This document shows, in pieces, positions 1-10,685 of a stretch of 57,097 nucleotides of DNA. The stretch covers positions 1-57,097 of the forward strand of contig JANBPU010000103.1 of assembly GCA_027575805.1 (NCBI GenBank), written 5' to 3'. Origin of the DNA: Mycoemilia scoparia. Its lineage: Eukaryota > Kickxellomycota > Kickxellomycetes > Kickxellales > Kickxellaceae. A program made the translations under genes and the position numbers. The stretch's first letter is position 1. Every line of letters starts with the position of its first letter. The notes beneath the pieces are model-generated. The model was not told where the DNA came from and ran no database searches. It saw nothing but the letters and a program-made list of their open reading frames with translations.

Positions 1-949
1 CTATTCTTTTACTAATTGTTTGAAATAAACTTTAGGTTGAAAGGATTTAGTTATAGGTATATATTTATTGCACAAGTTTCATATTTTACAAAGGTTTTAC
101 TTGGTTGTTTATTACAGCCAATCCTACAGATTGACAAGTAGTTCCAACTATTGGTTTTACCTGTACAGAAGCCCAGGGTTTTACAATAGCAAAACTCTTC
201 ATTAAACTAATTAAACTAATAAAAGAAAAGTAAGGATTACAATCCTTATATCAGAATTTTACTTAATCCAGGATTACTCTGATCAATTGAAAGTTGATCA
301 GAATGACTCTGAATCATTTGGGACAAACTAATTTCATTCAAAATTGTTAAAGGTAAATCATGTTGGCTATGGCCTAACAGTGGCTTTATTTCACAGGTTA
401 TTAGATATAAAAGGCCTTCCAAAAAAATATTATCAAAAATGTAATAAAAGCACATACACATATAAACAAAATAATAATAATAATATGCAATAGTTAGTAA
501 AAGTCAAATCACAATAACAGCAATATATACATATATTCAAGAAAAAAGTCAGTTCGCACCATCTCCAAAAACAATGCATCTTAACATACATCAGAACTTT
601 TGCAAATTATATAAATAATTATTCAAAATTGTGGTACATTTTGCTGGGACCTACCCACAGCCATTCTGTTGCCGATGAGTAGTAGAATTCGGCCATACAC
701 GGATGTACTAATAGTACAACAAAGAATAACAGTCAGAGAGTGTATCTTCTATATAAAAGCCCTTTTGATATGGTCCCTCATGTCATTTCAAGGGATATAA
801 AAATTCGGTTCAGCCCATAACTGAAGGCAGAGCTATCTTAAATGGCAAGAGATCATCATATTATTGATGCTGGACTTGGTAGTAAGAATAGCTAAAAGTA
901 GATCAACTGGTACTACTACCTTTAGATGAAGTTTTGTTGCTTCTTATTA
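1..949. other. AT-rich intergenic DNA, no gene seen
   Basis: No convincing reading frame, RNA gene or terminal repeat was seen. The stretch is AT-rich with short homopolymer runs. Any gene to the left of the window could end here. Confidence 0.4.
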
Positions 950-1610
950 TTAGCTTAAAAGATCGCTTTCTTCCACTCTCTCAGCATGAACGCGACTGAA
1001 TCGCATCATACACAAACACTCAAACTCACATGCACAAAGTTTGAGTTTTTCTACTTTCTCATAAAACTGTAAGTAGCTATCTGAATTATCATGAACTAAT
1101 GTATGACCAATATGTTCTTTCAGCCAATCCTGGTTTTCATAACACACATATGTTTTTCTAAAAACAGTGTTAGCGATAATCAAGACAGTCCGGTTTCTTT
1201 TGATGATTTTGGGCATCTGGGACTTCGTAGCTACATAGCCGATGCTCTTGGCCAGCTTTATGGTAGCACTGGAACAGGATTTCATGTCGATATTCTTTCG
1301 CTGGATTATTCGTCTCAGTGTGCGATAATTAGAGTGGCCTATCAGTAAGCGTACCATCATCCTTCTACCCAGAAATTCCTTGTTTCCATGACTAATTTTG
1401 ATATGATCCCATTTATAGGCAGTACCAGGCAGTATGGCAGGCCTTGACGATATCCAAGTTCAAATATAATGGTTGCACCATCAGGTTCCAAGTCCTTGCC
1501 AATTCGCCACATGTCTCAGGCTTAATAGGAAAGAGCAGATGTCCAGTTTCTGAGTTTGTAGAAATGTAGTGATCTTTTGCAAAACCAAGCGCTAGAAGCA
1601 TAATGTACAT
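950..1610 (-). pseudogene. Possible eroded Tc1/mariner-like transposase fragment
   Basis: Two neighbouring minus-strand frames (1413-1610 and 950-1360) read as basic, helix-turn-helix-like sequence. A motif of the form SATIKLAKSIGYVA followed by MPKIIKRNR resembles the linker after the second helix-turn-helix of Tc1-type transposases, and a later ENQDWLKEHI resembles the segment before the first catalytic Asp. I see no DDE/DDD triad, no terminal inverted repeats and no intact frame. This is therefore a weak call, based on motif spacing only. It could equally be an unrelated orphan frame. Confidence 0.25.
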
Positions 1611-1740
1611 TGTTTAGCCTTCTTAAAGCATTGATTGTATCATTGGCTATTTTGTTATGGTAGTTTGAAAAATCTCGACAGTTAAAAGTGAAATAGCTTA
1701 TGTGGCTCTAATGCGACATATTGGTAAACAGTACTCTTGT

Positions 1741-1768
1741 ATGAAAAGAAAAGAAAAGAAAAGAAAAA
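1741..1768. repeat. (AAAAG)n microsatellite
   Basis: About five tandem AAAAG units are directly visible just past the 3' end of the phosphatase gene. Confidence 0.8.
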
Positions 1769-1834
1769 AGTTAAACAGATGTATATCTATACCCAGCGTC
1801 TGGATGTCAGTAAGCGGGATGCTACTGCCAATAC

Positions 1835-3556
1835 TCACTGCTGGTCCAGGAATATGACCGAGATAGAAATATCGTCTCTATATCTGCGGCTATGTGGTGG
1901 TGGGATGGCAAGAAGCCTAGAAATTCTTTGTCTACCCCACAAACCGCGGGGATCATTTTCGAATGCCTGCCTTATGAGATGAGTGGCTGCATTGGTTTCC
2001 ATACCCGATTTGTCGCCATTAGTCTGGCCAGACGAAGACCCTTTGTTGGCATCCCACCATCGACCCATGATGTCGACTGCCTCCTGGTTATTCAGATGAT
2101 CCAGGAGTCCATCAGATGCCATAATGATAAACTTGTCGGTAGCGTAGTTCAAGGTGTGCTCGATGATGTCCGGATATGCTGTCAGGTATGGTGGCGTGTA
2201 GAAGTTATTGGCACGGGTTGCATAATAATGGCCTCTCTTGTGCAATTTCGGGAACAGCTCAAGCTGGATCTCCAGAGGCCACTTGTAGCGGCAGTCACCA
2301 AAGGCACGGCTCATGGCAAGCGCCCCCAGCAATCTACCACGGGCACTTAATGTCAGTTCCTCGCCAGGGTGCTCTTTTGCTAGTCTTGCAAATTCCTTTG
2401 GATTCTTGGGGTTCTGATCTACGCTAAGCGGGACTGCTCTCCACTTACCGGTGGATGTGCGGACACCAAGTATGGCTCTGCTGTCACCAGCATTGGCTAC
2501 AGTAACCTTGGATTCACCAACATCAACAACAGCCACCAGCCCACTGCTTCCCGAAACCGATTTTCCAAACAATTTATCCAGATCTACGTTTCCGGCATTT
2601 TTCCGATAGTGCACAAGAGGCTCATCAACAATAGCATGGTCCAAACGAGTAAACCCGGCAGCCAAGGCAAGGGTCGTAGAGCTGACATCGTCAGGTAGGT
2701 TTCCGGCAAGATTCCTTACGATAGTATTGATGCTGAATGCGGAGTCATCTTCAGCAGAGTTATCATTGGCCTTTTTCTCTTCTGGATTCTGGGACCCTCT
2801 GTGTTTTGCAACAGCTGCAATTGCTTCATTTAGAGTAGATGCAATGTTTTCTGTGATATACTCTGCACACAGGTACCCAGCATGGCCATCAAACATGCCA
2901 AACATGATCTTTAAATTCGAAGCAGCAGCTTCATCAACGCTGGGACCCTGGAGGGTCGAAAATGTCATGTAGTCTTCAATTGGACTGTTGGATGCAACTT
3001 GGTTCATATCAACCCGGATCCCCAGCTTGGTTCCGGCGTTGGGCCCAGATTTGACTTCAAAAGAGCTTAGCGGGTTATAGGAGCTCTCGTTGTGATGCAG
3101 AATCCCATCAACCTCGCTGGTTGTTAGAGCTGGAAGTCTGGTAAAAAACCCTACCCTGTTCTCGCTTTTTACTTCCTTAAGCTGCTCAAGTATATCCTTA
3201 TACTTTTTTAGTACAGATGGTGGATAGAACTTTGGAGATGTCCAGTCGGTCTTTGCCCCAGGAGTAGTGCCCGTGACCGGTGGAACTACCTGATTCATAG
3301 TTTTCTTTTGTTGAGGCTTGTAGTCCTGGTCGGATGCCTGTGAAGCACCTTGGGAGGAGGATGTGGCTATATTGCGGTTATACCTGTAGCCCAGCAACGC
3401 AAGCAGTGTAATGCCCCCAATTGCAGCATAGACCCACATGCCATGGCCCTTTGGCTGACCCGCCTTCGTTGACATTTTTGGGGACGATGGCGAGGTAGCC
3501 CTTGTCATCACACGCCGCTTGACCCTGCCACCGTCACGTTTTAGAATATCGAGCAT
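1835..3556 (-). CDS. PP2C-type phosphatase, pyruvate dehydrogenase phosphatase-like (mitochondrial)
   Basis: A single-exon protein of 573 aa. PP2C (PPM) phosphatases are Mn/Mg-dependent Ser/Thr phosphatases; the PDP/Ptc5-Ptc6 branch reactivates pyruvate dehydrogenase by removing phosphate from its E1 alpha subunit. The order of motifs is typical: SPIEDYMTF, then MFDGHAG (metal-binding Asp and Gly), VANAGDSRAILG, MSRAFGD, MASDGLLDHL and a final DDISISVIF. The N-terminus is basic and Ser/Thr-rich (residues 1-40). A single hydrophobic segment follows at about 40-58 (WVYAAIGGITLLALLGY), as expected for a protein anchored in the inner mitochondrial membrane. The insertions between the core motifs are also typical of the PDP branch. 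Membership of PP2C is secure; the exact substrate is inferred from the family. Confidence 0.9.
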   Translation of the reverse strand: MLDILKRDGGRVKRRVMTRATSPSSPKMSTKAGQPKGHGMWVYAAIGGITLLALLGYRYNRNIATSSSQGASQASDQDYKPQQKKTMNQVVPPVTGTTPGAKTDWTSPKFYPPSVLKKYKDILEQLKEVKSENRVGFFTRLPALTTSEVDGILHHNESSYNPLSSFEVKSGPNAGTKLGIRVDMNQVASNSPIEDYMTFSTLQGPSVDEAAASNLKIMFGMFDGHAGYLCAEYITENIASTLNEAIAAVAKHRGSQNPEEKKANDNSAEDDSAFSINTIVRNLAGNLPDDVSSTTLALAAGFTRLDHAIVDEPLVHYRKNAGNVDLDKLFGKSVSGSSGLVAVVDVGESKVTVANAGDSRAILGVRTSTGKWRAVPLSVDQNPKNPKEFARLAKEHPGEELTLSARGRLLGALAMSRAFGDCRYKWPLEIQLELFPKLHKRGHYYATRANNFYTPPYLTAYPDIIEHTLNYATDKFIIMASDGLLDHLNNQEAVDIMGRWWDANKGSSSGQTNGDKSGMETNAATHLIRQAFENDPRGLWGRQRISRLLAIPPPHSRRYRDDISISVIFLDQQ

Positions 3557-3979
3557 GTCTATTTGATTTTAAGCAAAGAATCTAAAACGAAACAAAGTCT
3601 TGAGTGTGTCGTAAACACCACTCTATTATTAAAACCACACTGGGACAATTGACTGACTGTGTCAGAAAGGCTTGATTTCCATTTCATAAGGATGGACCCT
3701 GATTTGATTCTAAGAAAATCAATCCAAGTACTTTGTATCTCCAACAAAGGGTAGGACTATCTGACCAAAAACTAGCTTAAGGAAAGCAAATTGATGGGAT
3801 AAACGTGATTGGTGCAAGCAGTTTTGTTTAGAAACATTTGTTTTGGAGTCGCAAAAGAATATAAAATGGGTAAATTACTTGTGGTACAAAAGCCAGGGAG
3901 TATACATGTCCCTAGCAGCGCACCTGTTAAAATTGTGCTATACAAAAGTGTGATGACAATATGGTTAACAACAGCGCAT

Positions 3980-6878
3980 CTAGACATAGTCCAGCGGGTT
4001 GGTTGGCATGTGCTTTGCCGCGTCCAAAGCCTGTTTCCAGGCATTCAGCATCAGATTGTGATGCTTTATTTGATCCTCAGAGTGCTGAGAATATATTGTT
4101 CCTAGGAAGGCCAGGCTTCGATCATATCGTTTTAGTTCCTGGTAGAAGCGGAGTTGCATAAGCTCAAGCTCATAATTCAGTCCGTCCAGCGTTTGGAACT
4201 CCTATTTTTTAGTTTTAAGGGTGGTTAGTTAGTTTAAGCTATTTGAAAAAGCATTGCTTGGTAAGCGACAGGGATTGTAACGATAGTGTTAGTCCTTACG
4301 GTTTTAAGTTGACTGTTTATCTTTTCTATGGAGCTAATACTGGTGTCTGGCTGGTTTTGCAGTTTTCCAAGCTGTTCACGCAGATTTTGGATACGGTCAT
4401 TGGCTCGGTCAATTGCTGGCATCTTGTCGGCCTCCTTTAGACGCTCGATGAGGTTCTGTAAAATGAAAAATTCACATTGGCGTTAAATAAGGTGGTACTG
4501 GATGCCAGAGCTAATTAATATCGAGAAGAAACAGTTTACCTTGAGTGATACAACAGTGTCATGGTATCTGCGGAGGTGCTCGGCGGTAACAGATCTTATG
4601 ACTTCGCCCTGAATTTCCACAGATAGTTGTGTCAACATAAAATTATAGCGATCCAATATACCAAATTGGAATACAAATGTAAAATCTTTGTAGTGAACTT
4701 AAGGTCTCTGTTTATATGTGGTTACCTTTGCCTTCTCCAAAAGCGACGTGTTACCGAAATGCATAGATAGCTCTTCAACGTTTTCTCGGAGAACTCTCAT
4801 TGCTTTTGTACGAGCAGAGGATAGCACAGATTTGATACCTTCAGGGATGTCGCTAGGACCACCGTTAGCCTCCCTTGGCACATTGTGCTGACGAGTAGCA
4901 TTGCTAATGCTATACATTTCCTCTCCTATGGCCTGACTATATCGTGCTATCTTTTCTTGAGAAATTATCTGGATGCGATATGTAGCTTCATCTTGGTTAA
5001 CTTTCTTGGCAATGTTATCAAGAGATGAGAATACACGCTGGGCTCTTTCAGCATTTACTTGTCCACGGAGAGTCTTTATGTCTGGTCTCTCGGGAGTTGG
5101 ATAAAAGTTGCTAGACTTTATAATTCGACTCAGTTCCTATATATAACACGATAAGTTGTTTGTCGTTAAAAGACCGTGCATGGATTTGTAACAGGAAGAG
5201 TTAGCGCGAGATCAATATTGACGTTACCTCGCTGTTCTTGAAAAATGCTTGGACTGCCTTGTCAGCTCGCAAAAACGGCGTCCGCAATATGGCGTTGGAA
5301 AAGCGGTTGAGACCAAGGATTCGATTATCTAAAAAATGTCGATCCACTACAATCAATTATGCGATTTATTTTAAGAGCAAACCTCTACCAAGCACAAAAA
5401 GGCCACAAAAGCAAGGCGGCTCCTAATATATCCATCAAAGCACATGGGGATTGGGCACAACAGGCCGTATGTGCTCCAGATATGTGCTTTTGAGAAAGCT
5501 TTGGAAAATGATTATGTTGACTATGTGTGCTCTATCTTAAGCAAACTTACCAGGAAACCCTTTTGGGGGGATGTTGGGAAGCATCCTATAAGGATACTTC
5601 TTGCACATGTATTCCGAGAGCCAGAAGAAGTCATTGTAGCGCCTCACAACATGAGATCCATAAATCTTGAATATACAATAACAGGTAAAGAGTTAGAGCT
5701 GCTAAACAACCTAATGGGTTAATAGCTATGTAGGTTTGTAGTGGACCTCCATTATTACCTTTGTTGTGATGTCATAGTTCACATGCTTGAATAGTACACC
5801 ACCCTTCTCCTTTGCTTCCTTGACAGTGACTACCTCTTTGTCTAACTTCCATTGATCCAGCTCCTGATCCTCATGGCTCTCTACTTCACTCACTACCGAC
5901 ATCTCGCTCATAGACGTCTTTGCCGATCGGCTTTGTGGTCGTTTTGGTGCTTCTACAGAAAGGTTCTGGCGCTTGTTTTCGAGAGGCTCTGATTCTGTCT
6001 TTGATTTAGAGTTGATATTGTTCAGGGACATATTGCCTACGGCGGCGGTTGCAGCACCAGCAATAGGTGCCTTGTCGGCATGAACCATATCTCCAAACTC
6101 ATCATCAGAATCTTTGTTGTGACTATCATCGCTCAACTCGGTATTTTCGTTTATTTTGAGCTCAGGCAGTTCTAAATACAATAAAATATTAGCAAATATA
6201 AATTACAAACTTTATAGATGAATTATCAGCATTCTTACCATCTCTGTACTGCTCAAGTGTGTCTATTGTTGGGGCTAATCCAAAACCACAACAATCCCTG
6301 GTTATTTTCACAAGATGTGATATTTTGTATAGATAATAGAAAGGCTGGTTTAGGTATACACTTACGGAGATCATTTTGGGCAAGAATGCCAAGAGAAACG
6401 GCTATGCTGAACTTGGGCAAGGTTGCAGGATTCTCTAGGCTTATGCCAACCTGAGTGAGTATCTACGCAACAAGGAATGTTATATGTTGTGTGTGTGTGT
6501 CGGCATTTCCTGGCATTTTCGCATTATGGCTTGGTAAAAATGGCATAGGGATGCTGAATTGCTTACCTCTTGGGCCTGCCTTGCCTGCAGACCAGCTGAT
6601 ACCAGAAGGTTCTTTATACTCTCGGCGGTCACCCAGCCCATTCCACCAGAAACTTCAGTAAATAATGCATAGTGTTGCGGGGGTATGTCATGACTTAGCC
6701 CTATGGTAGTTGTGAATTTGTGGGTTAATTTGTCTAAGGGGGCAATGCAGTGTACCTTCCTTCCAGACAGATAATATATGTGCTTACTGCTAACATCAGG
6801 AGAAAATGAAGAGCGGAGGTCAGGGGTTGTGAATTGGGGTGTGGGGTCTGCAGCACCCCATGGATTGTCATTGAACAT
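3980..6878 (-). CDS. MVP1: Sorting nexin, PX-BAR, Mvp1/SNX8 type, 11 exons
   Basis: Exons by my reading: 6788-6878, 6567-6700, 6366-6450, 6239-6274, 5759-6171, 5551-5665, 5228-5328, 4726-5136, 4540-4608, 4300-4455 and 3980-4201. They join in phase to 610 aa, and all introns are GT-AG. Mvp1/SNX8 binds phosphatidylinositol 3-phosphate on endosomes and drives retromer-independent tubular recycling. The N-terminus carries the Mvp1-type helical region ([20 protein letters not shown], then [20 protein letters not shown]). An acidic/Ser-rich linker follows. The PX domain spans about residues 270-330, with [12 protein letters not shown] (PI3P-binding Arg in the RRY motif), [11 protein letters not shown] and [17 protein letters not shown] long BAR-like helical region fills the rest. 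The start was chosen at the ATG of MFNDNPWG, which splices cleanly to the second exon. The stop follows NPLDYV. Confidence 0.9.
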
Positions 6879-7506
6879 TATGTGAATGCAACAAGTATTC
6901 TGCCTCTGCAAAAAGCACGCTGACCTTGGAAACAAATAAAGGAAAAGGCAATAGTTTTGGAAGACAAAGCAAACTGGCATTATCTTTTTTGTGGATGTTT
7001 TCGTCATCTGGCCTGCCTAGTTTCAAATAATTTGTATCAAGTCTGATTTGCTAGCGTGAGTAGCAGCTGGCTGCCCGAGCCAGGATATTTAATGTGAGAA
7101 TAGCCAGTAACTGTCATGTCTGTTTACAAAGAGCACATGCTCGCTCATGAGAAAAGCCCCTCCCACAACATCCAAAGCCATAGTGATTACCGGCCATAAA
7201 TTTATTGAAAGAAGTAGAATTTGCTAGACACCACCTTGGGAGAGAATATATTGCTGGATTTCACACTTCTTTTGGTGAAGCTAGACTCTTGGAAATGTTG
7301 GGATGAACTTATATAACCATACTCTCTTATTGAAAATCTCACAATACTGGCAACTTATACCTGGCCACAAATGTATATAGATAATATATTTTTTCAATTT
7401 AATAAAACGATCGAATAGAAAACAATGGGATGTACATGGCTTGCTGGAACTATTAGTGTTGACTTTTTGCTCATGAATCCAGAATGTAAACACATTGGGT
7501 ACGGGT

Positions 7507-8889
7507 TTAAACACTACCATTGGAAGTACTGCTGGTCAGCTTGCCAATAATATCAGAAAATATCGATGATAGCTTGCACTCCTGATAGCGCCTGATCATA
7601 TCCTCGAAGGATCCCTGACCATCTGGACTCTTATTGTTGCTGTCTTTTTCTGACGAGCCTGATTGAGGGGCTTGGTCCAAGAATAACGTAAGGCTGGGAT
7701 CAATTGGAACTTTGCCAAGGAAGTTGATGTTGAACTCCTTGGCCATTGCCTCTCCTCCACCAGTTGAAAAGACATTTGTACATTCCTGCAATATAGAGGC
7801 AACAAAATTAGATTGCTAGTACTTCAGAAAACAGATTATAGATACAATATACATGTGGATCAGTATTTTTGAAGGACTAATCTTTAATAGTAAGCCAGCT
7901 TTATCGTGCATATTGGCCAGCCTATATTATCATTTATACTCTACTCTTAGCCCTTCAAAAATGATGATCCATGTGTTGACAGAATAAAATACGTACGTCG
8001 CAGTGTGGGCAGACAAAGCCACTCATGTTTTCTATTATGCCAAGGACATTCAGCCCAACCTTCATACAGAAATTGTATTCCTTGCGCACATCTGAAAGAG
8101 AAACTCCCTATACCAAAAAGCAGTTGCCGATGACTATGACACCTTTGGGTCTATAAAAAGACGTATCAAGAAGGTATTTAATCATGGAACTTACCTGCGG
8201 TGTTGTGACCAAGACAGCGCCGTCTGGACTCCACTCCTGGAGGTACTCTAGGACCGACAGATGTTCATCGGATGTTCCTGGAGGCGTATCAATAAGCAGA
8301 AAGTCTAGTTCTCCCCAATACACGTCTGTAAGGAACTGTTTAATCATGGCTACATTTCAAGAATATGCACATAGGAGTCAGAAGCGCCCATTAATTCCAA
8401 GATAAGACACCACATCAAAGACATTACCATTCTTTTTTGGTCCACGCCACACCACCGAGCTGTTTTTGTCGGGCAGAAGGAAACCGATAGACATACAGGC
8501 CAGTCTTTGTTCCTCATCAGCAAACACTGGAACCCATCTACAGAGACAAGAAATAAACGATCGTGGTATAGAACATACTGGTCTCAAAGTCCACGGACAG
8601 GCACGCATCTTATTTATGAACAGCTGGCTACTTACCCAGCCGAAGCCTGATGGATCTTTTTTCCATCAAGGCCGAGCATTCGTGGGATGCTTGGCCCGCA
8701 AAGATCGATGTCTAAAACTCCAACTTTGAAGTTGGCCTGCACAAGCGATAATGCCAGCTGTGCAGTCACTGACGACTTCCCAACCCCTCCCTTTCCGGAC
8801 AGAATCAAGACTACGTGCTTTATTGTTCTCAATCGCTGCCCAACATCCATGTGCTGCTTTTGGGAATGAATTCCTTCGTTTAGGCTCAT
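7507..8889 (-). CDS. CFD1: Cytosolic Fe-S cluster scaffold ATPase Cfd1/NUBP2, 5 exons
   Basis: Exons 8636-8889, 8428-8537, 8195-8349, 7997-8107 and 7507-7785 join in phase to 302 aa, close to the usual Cfd1 length. Cfd1 pairs with Nbp35 to build 4Fe-4S clusters for cytosolic and nuclear proteins. Visible hallmarks are the deviant Walker [11 protein letters not shown] (about residue 31), [42 protein letters not shown], and the C-terminal CPHC pair in [16 protein letters not shown] that bridges a cluster between subunits. It has no N-terminal Cys-rich extension, which separates it from Nbp35. The fourth intron (7786-7996) holds an inverted-repeat element. Confidence 0.95.
7851..7976. mobile_element. 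MITE-like inverted-repeat element, copy A, in CFD1 intron 4
   Basis: The left end (ATGTGGATCAGTATTTTTGA) and the inverted right end (ACATGGATCATCATTTTTGA) form an imperfect terminal inverted repeat of about 27 bp. Both contain the TATTTTTGAAGG/CATTTTTGAAGG core shared with five other elements in this window. The interior of about 70 bp lacks the GTGGCCAATGA block of the other copies, so this is a divergent member. It lies wholly within an intron. Confidence 0.7.
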
Positions 8890-9920
8890 TTTTAGATGAA
8901 AATTATTAGTACAGATGGCCTAGCTCTCAAGGAAAGGCCTGCTTCCTGGATGAAAATCTGGCCCACGATATGCAGAGTGATTACTAATACCAGCTTATGG
9001 GCTATTCAGGAGTCACTCAAGCCAGATCCGATGATTCGCTTGTTCAGTCCTAATCAAACTAAAGGTTTAGATTTTTAAGAGGTCCTTTATTGAAATATTA
9101 ATGCAACTAGAAAAGAGCTGTAAAGCACTATATAATCTTCTATAAAAATTCTAGCACTGTTTCCTTGGCCAAAGCCATATCCAATAATAAATAGCATGTG
9201 GCTCCTAGGGAATAATTAATTGCAATAAAAAGCAGGCATTATTACTGTGATCATAAAGACAAGGCCACCATTTCAAGCACTTGCCCGCACAGCCACATAT
9301 TTCCCAAAAAGCAAGATGAATTTTGCGAATTGAGATAAGCTTTGTGAAAAGACCCATGCCTGGCTGTGTTGTTGTAAAGTTTCCTCTAAAAGTGTGCTCT
9401 AATAATCTTGCCAATAGCAGCCTAAATGTATGGCTTTCAGGCCTATTTTTCATTAGGCATGGGGGTACAGCGCGATTCCCGTTTGATGGAGAACCTGCCA
9501 TATAACTATTAATGACCACTTTAATAGAACCTTGCATGTCTGTCATCCTCAAAGACCTTGGATTGACATTCAAAGAGTTGAGAGCAAAAATTCCGCAATC
9601 AGAATCCAGATTATTTTATGCGAAAATATCTAAATAGTATTTATATAAAATCACAATGTGGGATTTCTTGATAATGATGCGGATGATCTTTGTAGAGAAA
9701 TGGCCAAAGAATCCCAGCTTACTTATGAAGTAAATTAATTAATACCTTTCATATATGGGACTTGAATACATGCGTTTATTGACAAAGGCCTGTTGTGTAG
9801 GCATATCAAAATCTCTGCTGCAGGAATCAAAGCCTATTTTTGCGCGACATCCTTGATTTCGGGCTGCAAAGTTGACACATTAATATAAGTTTGGTCAAGA
9901 AATTCCCAATGCCACCCAAA
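8890..9920. other. Intergenic stretch with a dispersed-repeat relic
   Basis: CFD1 starts at the left edge and the small Pro-rich gene's TATA box lies at the right edge. Apart from the repeat at 9376-9502, I see no supported gene. Several open frames overlap on both strands but show no recognisable domain. Confidence 0.4.
9376..9502. repeat. Dispersed repeat, copy 1 (second copy at the window's right end)
   Basis: This stretch, from TTTCCTCTAAAAGTGTGCTC to GAGAACCTGCCATATA, aligns by eye along its whole length with 56963-57097. On the plus strand both can be read with the shared pattern F-P-L-K/E-V-x-x-N-N-L-A/S-N, which suggests decayed coding sequence of a transposon. The element's true ends are not visible. 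Confidence 0.55.
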
Positions 9921-9921
9921 G

Positions 9922-9931
9922 TATATAAATA
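9922..9931 (+). promoter_or_regulatory. TATA box
   Basis: TATATAAATA lies about 32 nt upstream of the ATG at 9963. It supports the small downstream frame being transcribed with a very short leader. Confidence 0.55.
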
Positions 9932-9962
9932 GTGCCCATTCTAAACCTGTCCAGACTGATAA

Positions 9963-10355
9963 ATGCAGCCAGCATACCACAAGTATCCTCCCCCTCAACT
10001 ATCAACAATGCATTACACTCCTCCACATTCTCCTCAAGACTCTTTCTTGCCAGCCATCTATCGCGACTATCCCACCACAAGCCCGCTAGATGATTTGTCA
10101 GATTCTGACTTTTATCCATTTCCTCCAAGAAGAGCCCGGAACATCTCTCGCATACCCACATACAACAATGTAAACAATAATAACAATATCCCAAGAAGGG
10201 ATACGGGTGCCAACAACGACAACCTTACGAGGCCCACACGCCCAGCTCAGCCACGAGTTCCACCAACTATCCACTCGCCATCACAGAGTCGACAGGAGCA
10301 GCAGTGGCCACCAGTGCCACCCACAACACAGTCCACATATACAAGCTGGCTTTAG
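9963..10355 (+). CDS. Small Pro/Asn-rich protein of unknown function
   Basis: A frame of 130 aa, rich in Pro, Ser, Thr, Tyr and Asn, with PPHSPQ and PPVPPTTQ motifs, a poly-Asn run at about residue 72-76 and a DDLSDSDF acidic patch. No signal peptide, membrane segment or known domain is visible; it is probably disordered. Support for a real gene is positional: a TATA box 32 nt upstream of the ATG and an AATAAATA signal about 70 nt past the stop. I do not recognise the family. Confidence 0.45.
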   Translation: MQPAYHKYPPPQLSTMHYTPPHSPQDSFLPAIYRDYPTTSPLDDLSDSDFYPFPPRRARNISRIPTYNNVNNNNNIPRRDTGANNDNLTRPTRPAQPRVPPTIHSPSQSRQEQQWPPVPPTTQSTYTSWL

Positions 10356-10685
10356 TATTTTACATAAAATGGACTCAACTTTGCATTCATTGATGATCTA
10401 ATGGTCAAAATATTCATATATTTTTACTAATAAATACTGTTATTTAAAGCAAACACTTGTTGGATTTTAATAGAATGGTTCAATACTTCTAAGTTCAAGT
10501 AGACACATATGCGCATGTGTACTAAACATAGCTTCTGGGTTTCTATAAACCCATCTTTGCACCACTTTATATATCAAGGATGTTCCCTTTACTTTTCTAG
10601 GCATGCCTTAAAAGACACAAACACCAGGATTTGGAAGTGGCCAACATAATTACGGTACTAATTTTGAGCTTTTAGAATTACGAAG

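Noticed and set aside
5444..5722. Plus-strand open frame of 92 codons
   Set aside because: It lies opposite the PX-domain exon of the sorting nexin, whose minus-strand reading has clear motifs and splice sites.
9205..9573. Minus-strand open frame of 122 codons
   Set aside because: It overlaps the dispersed repeat, has no recognised domain, and the repeat's conserved reading is on the other strand.
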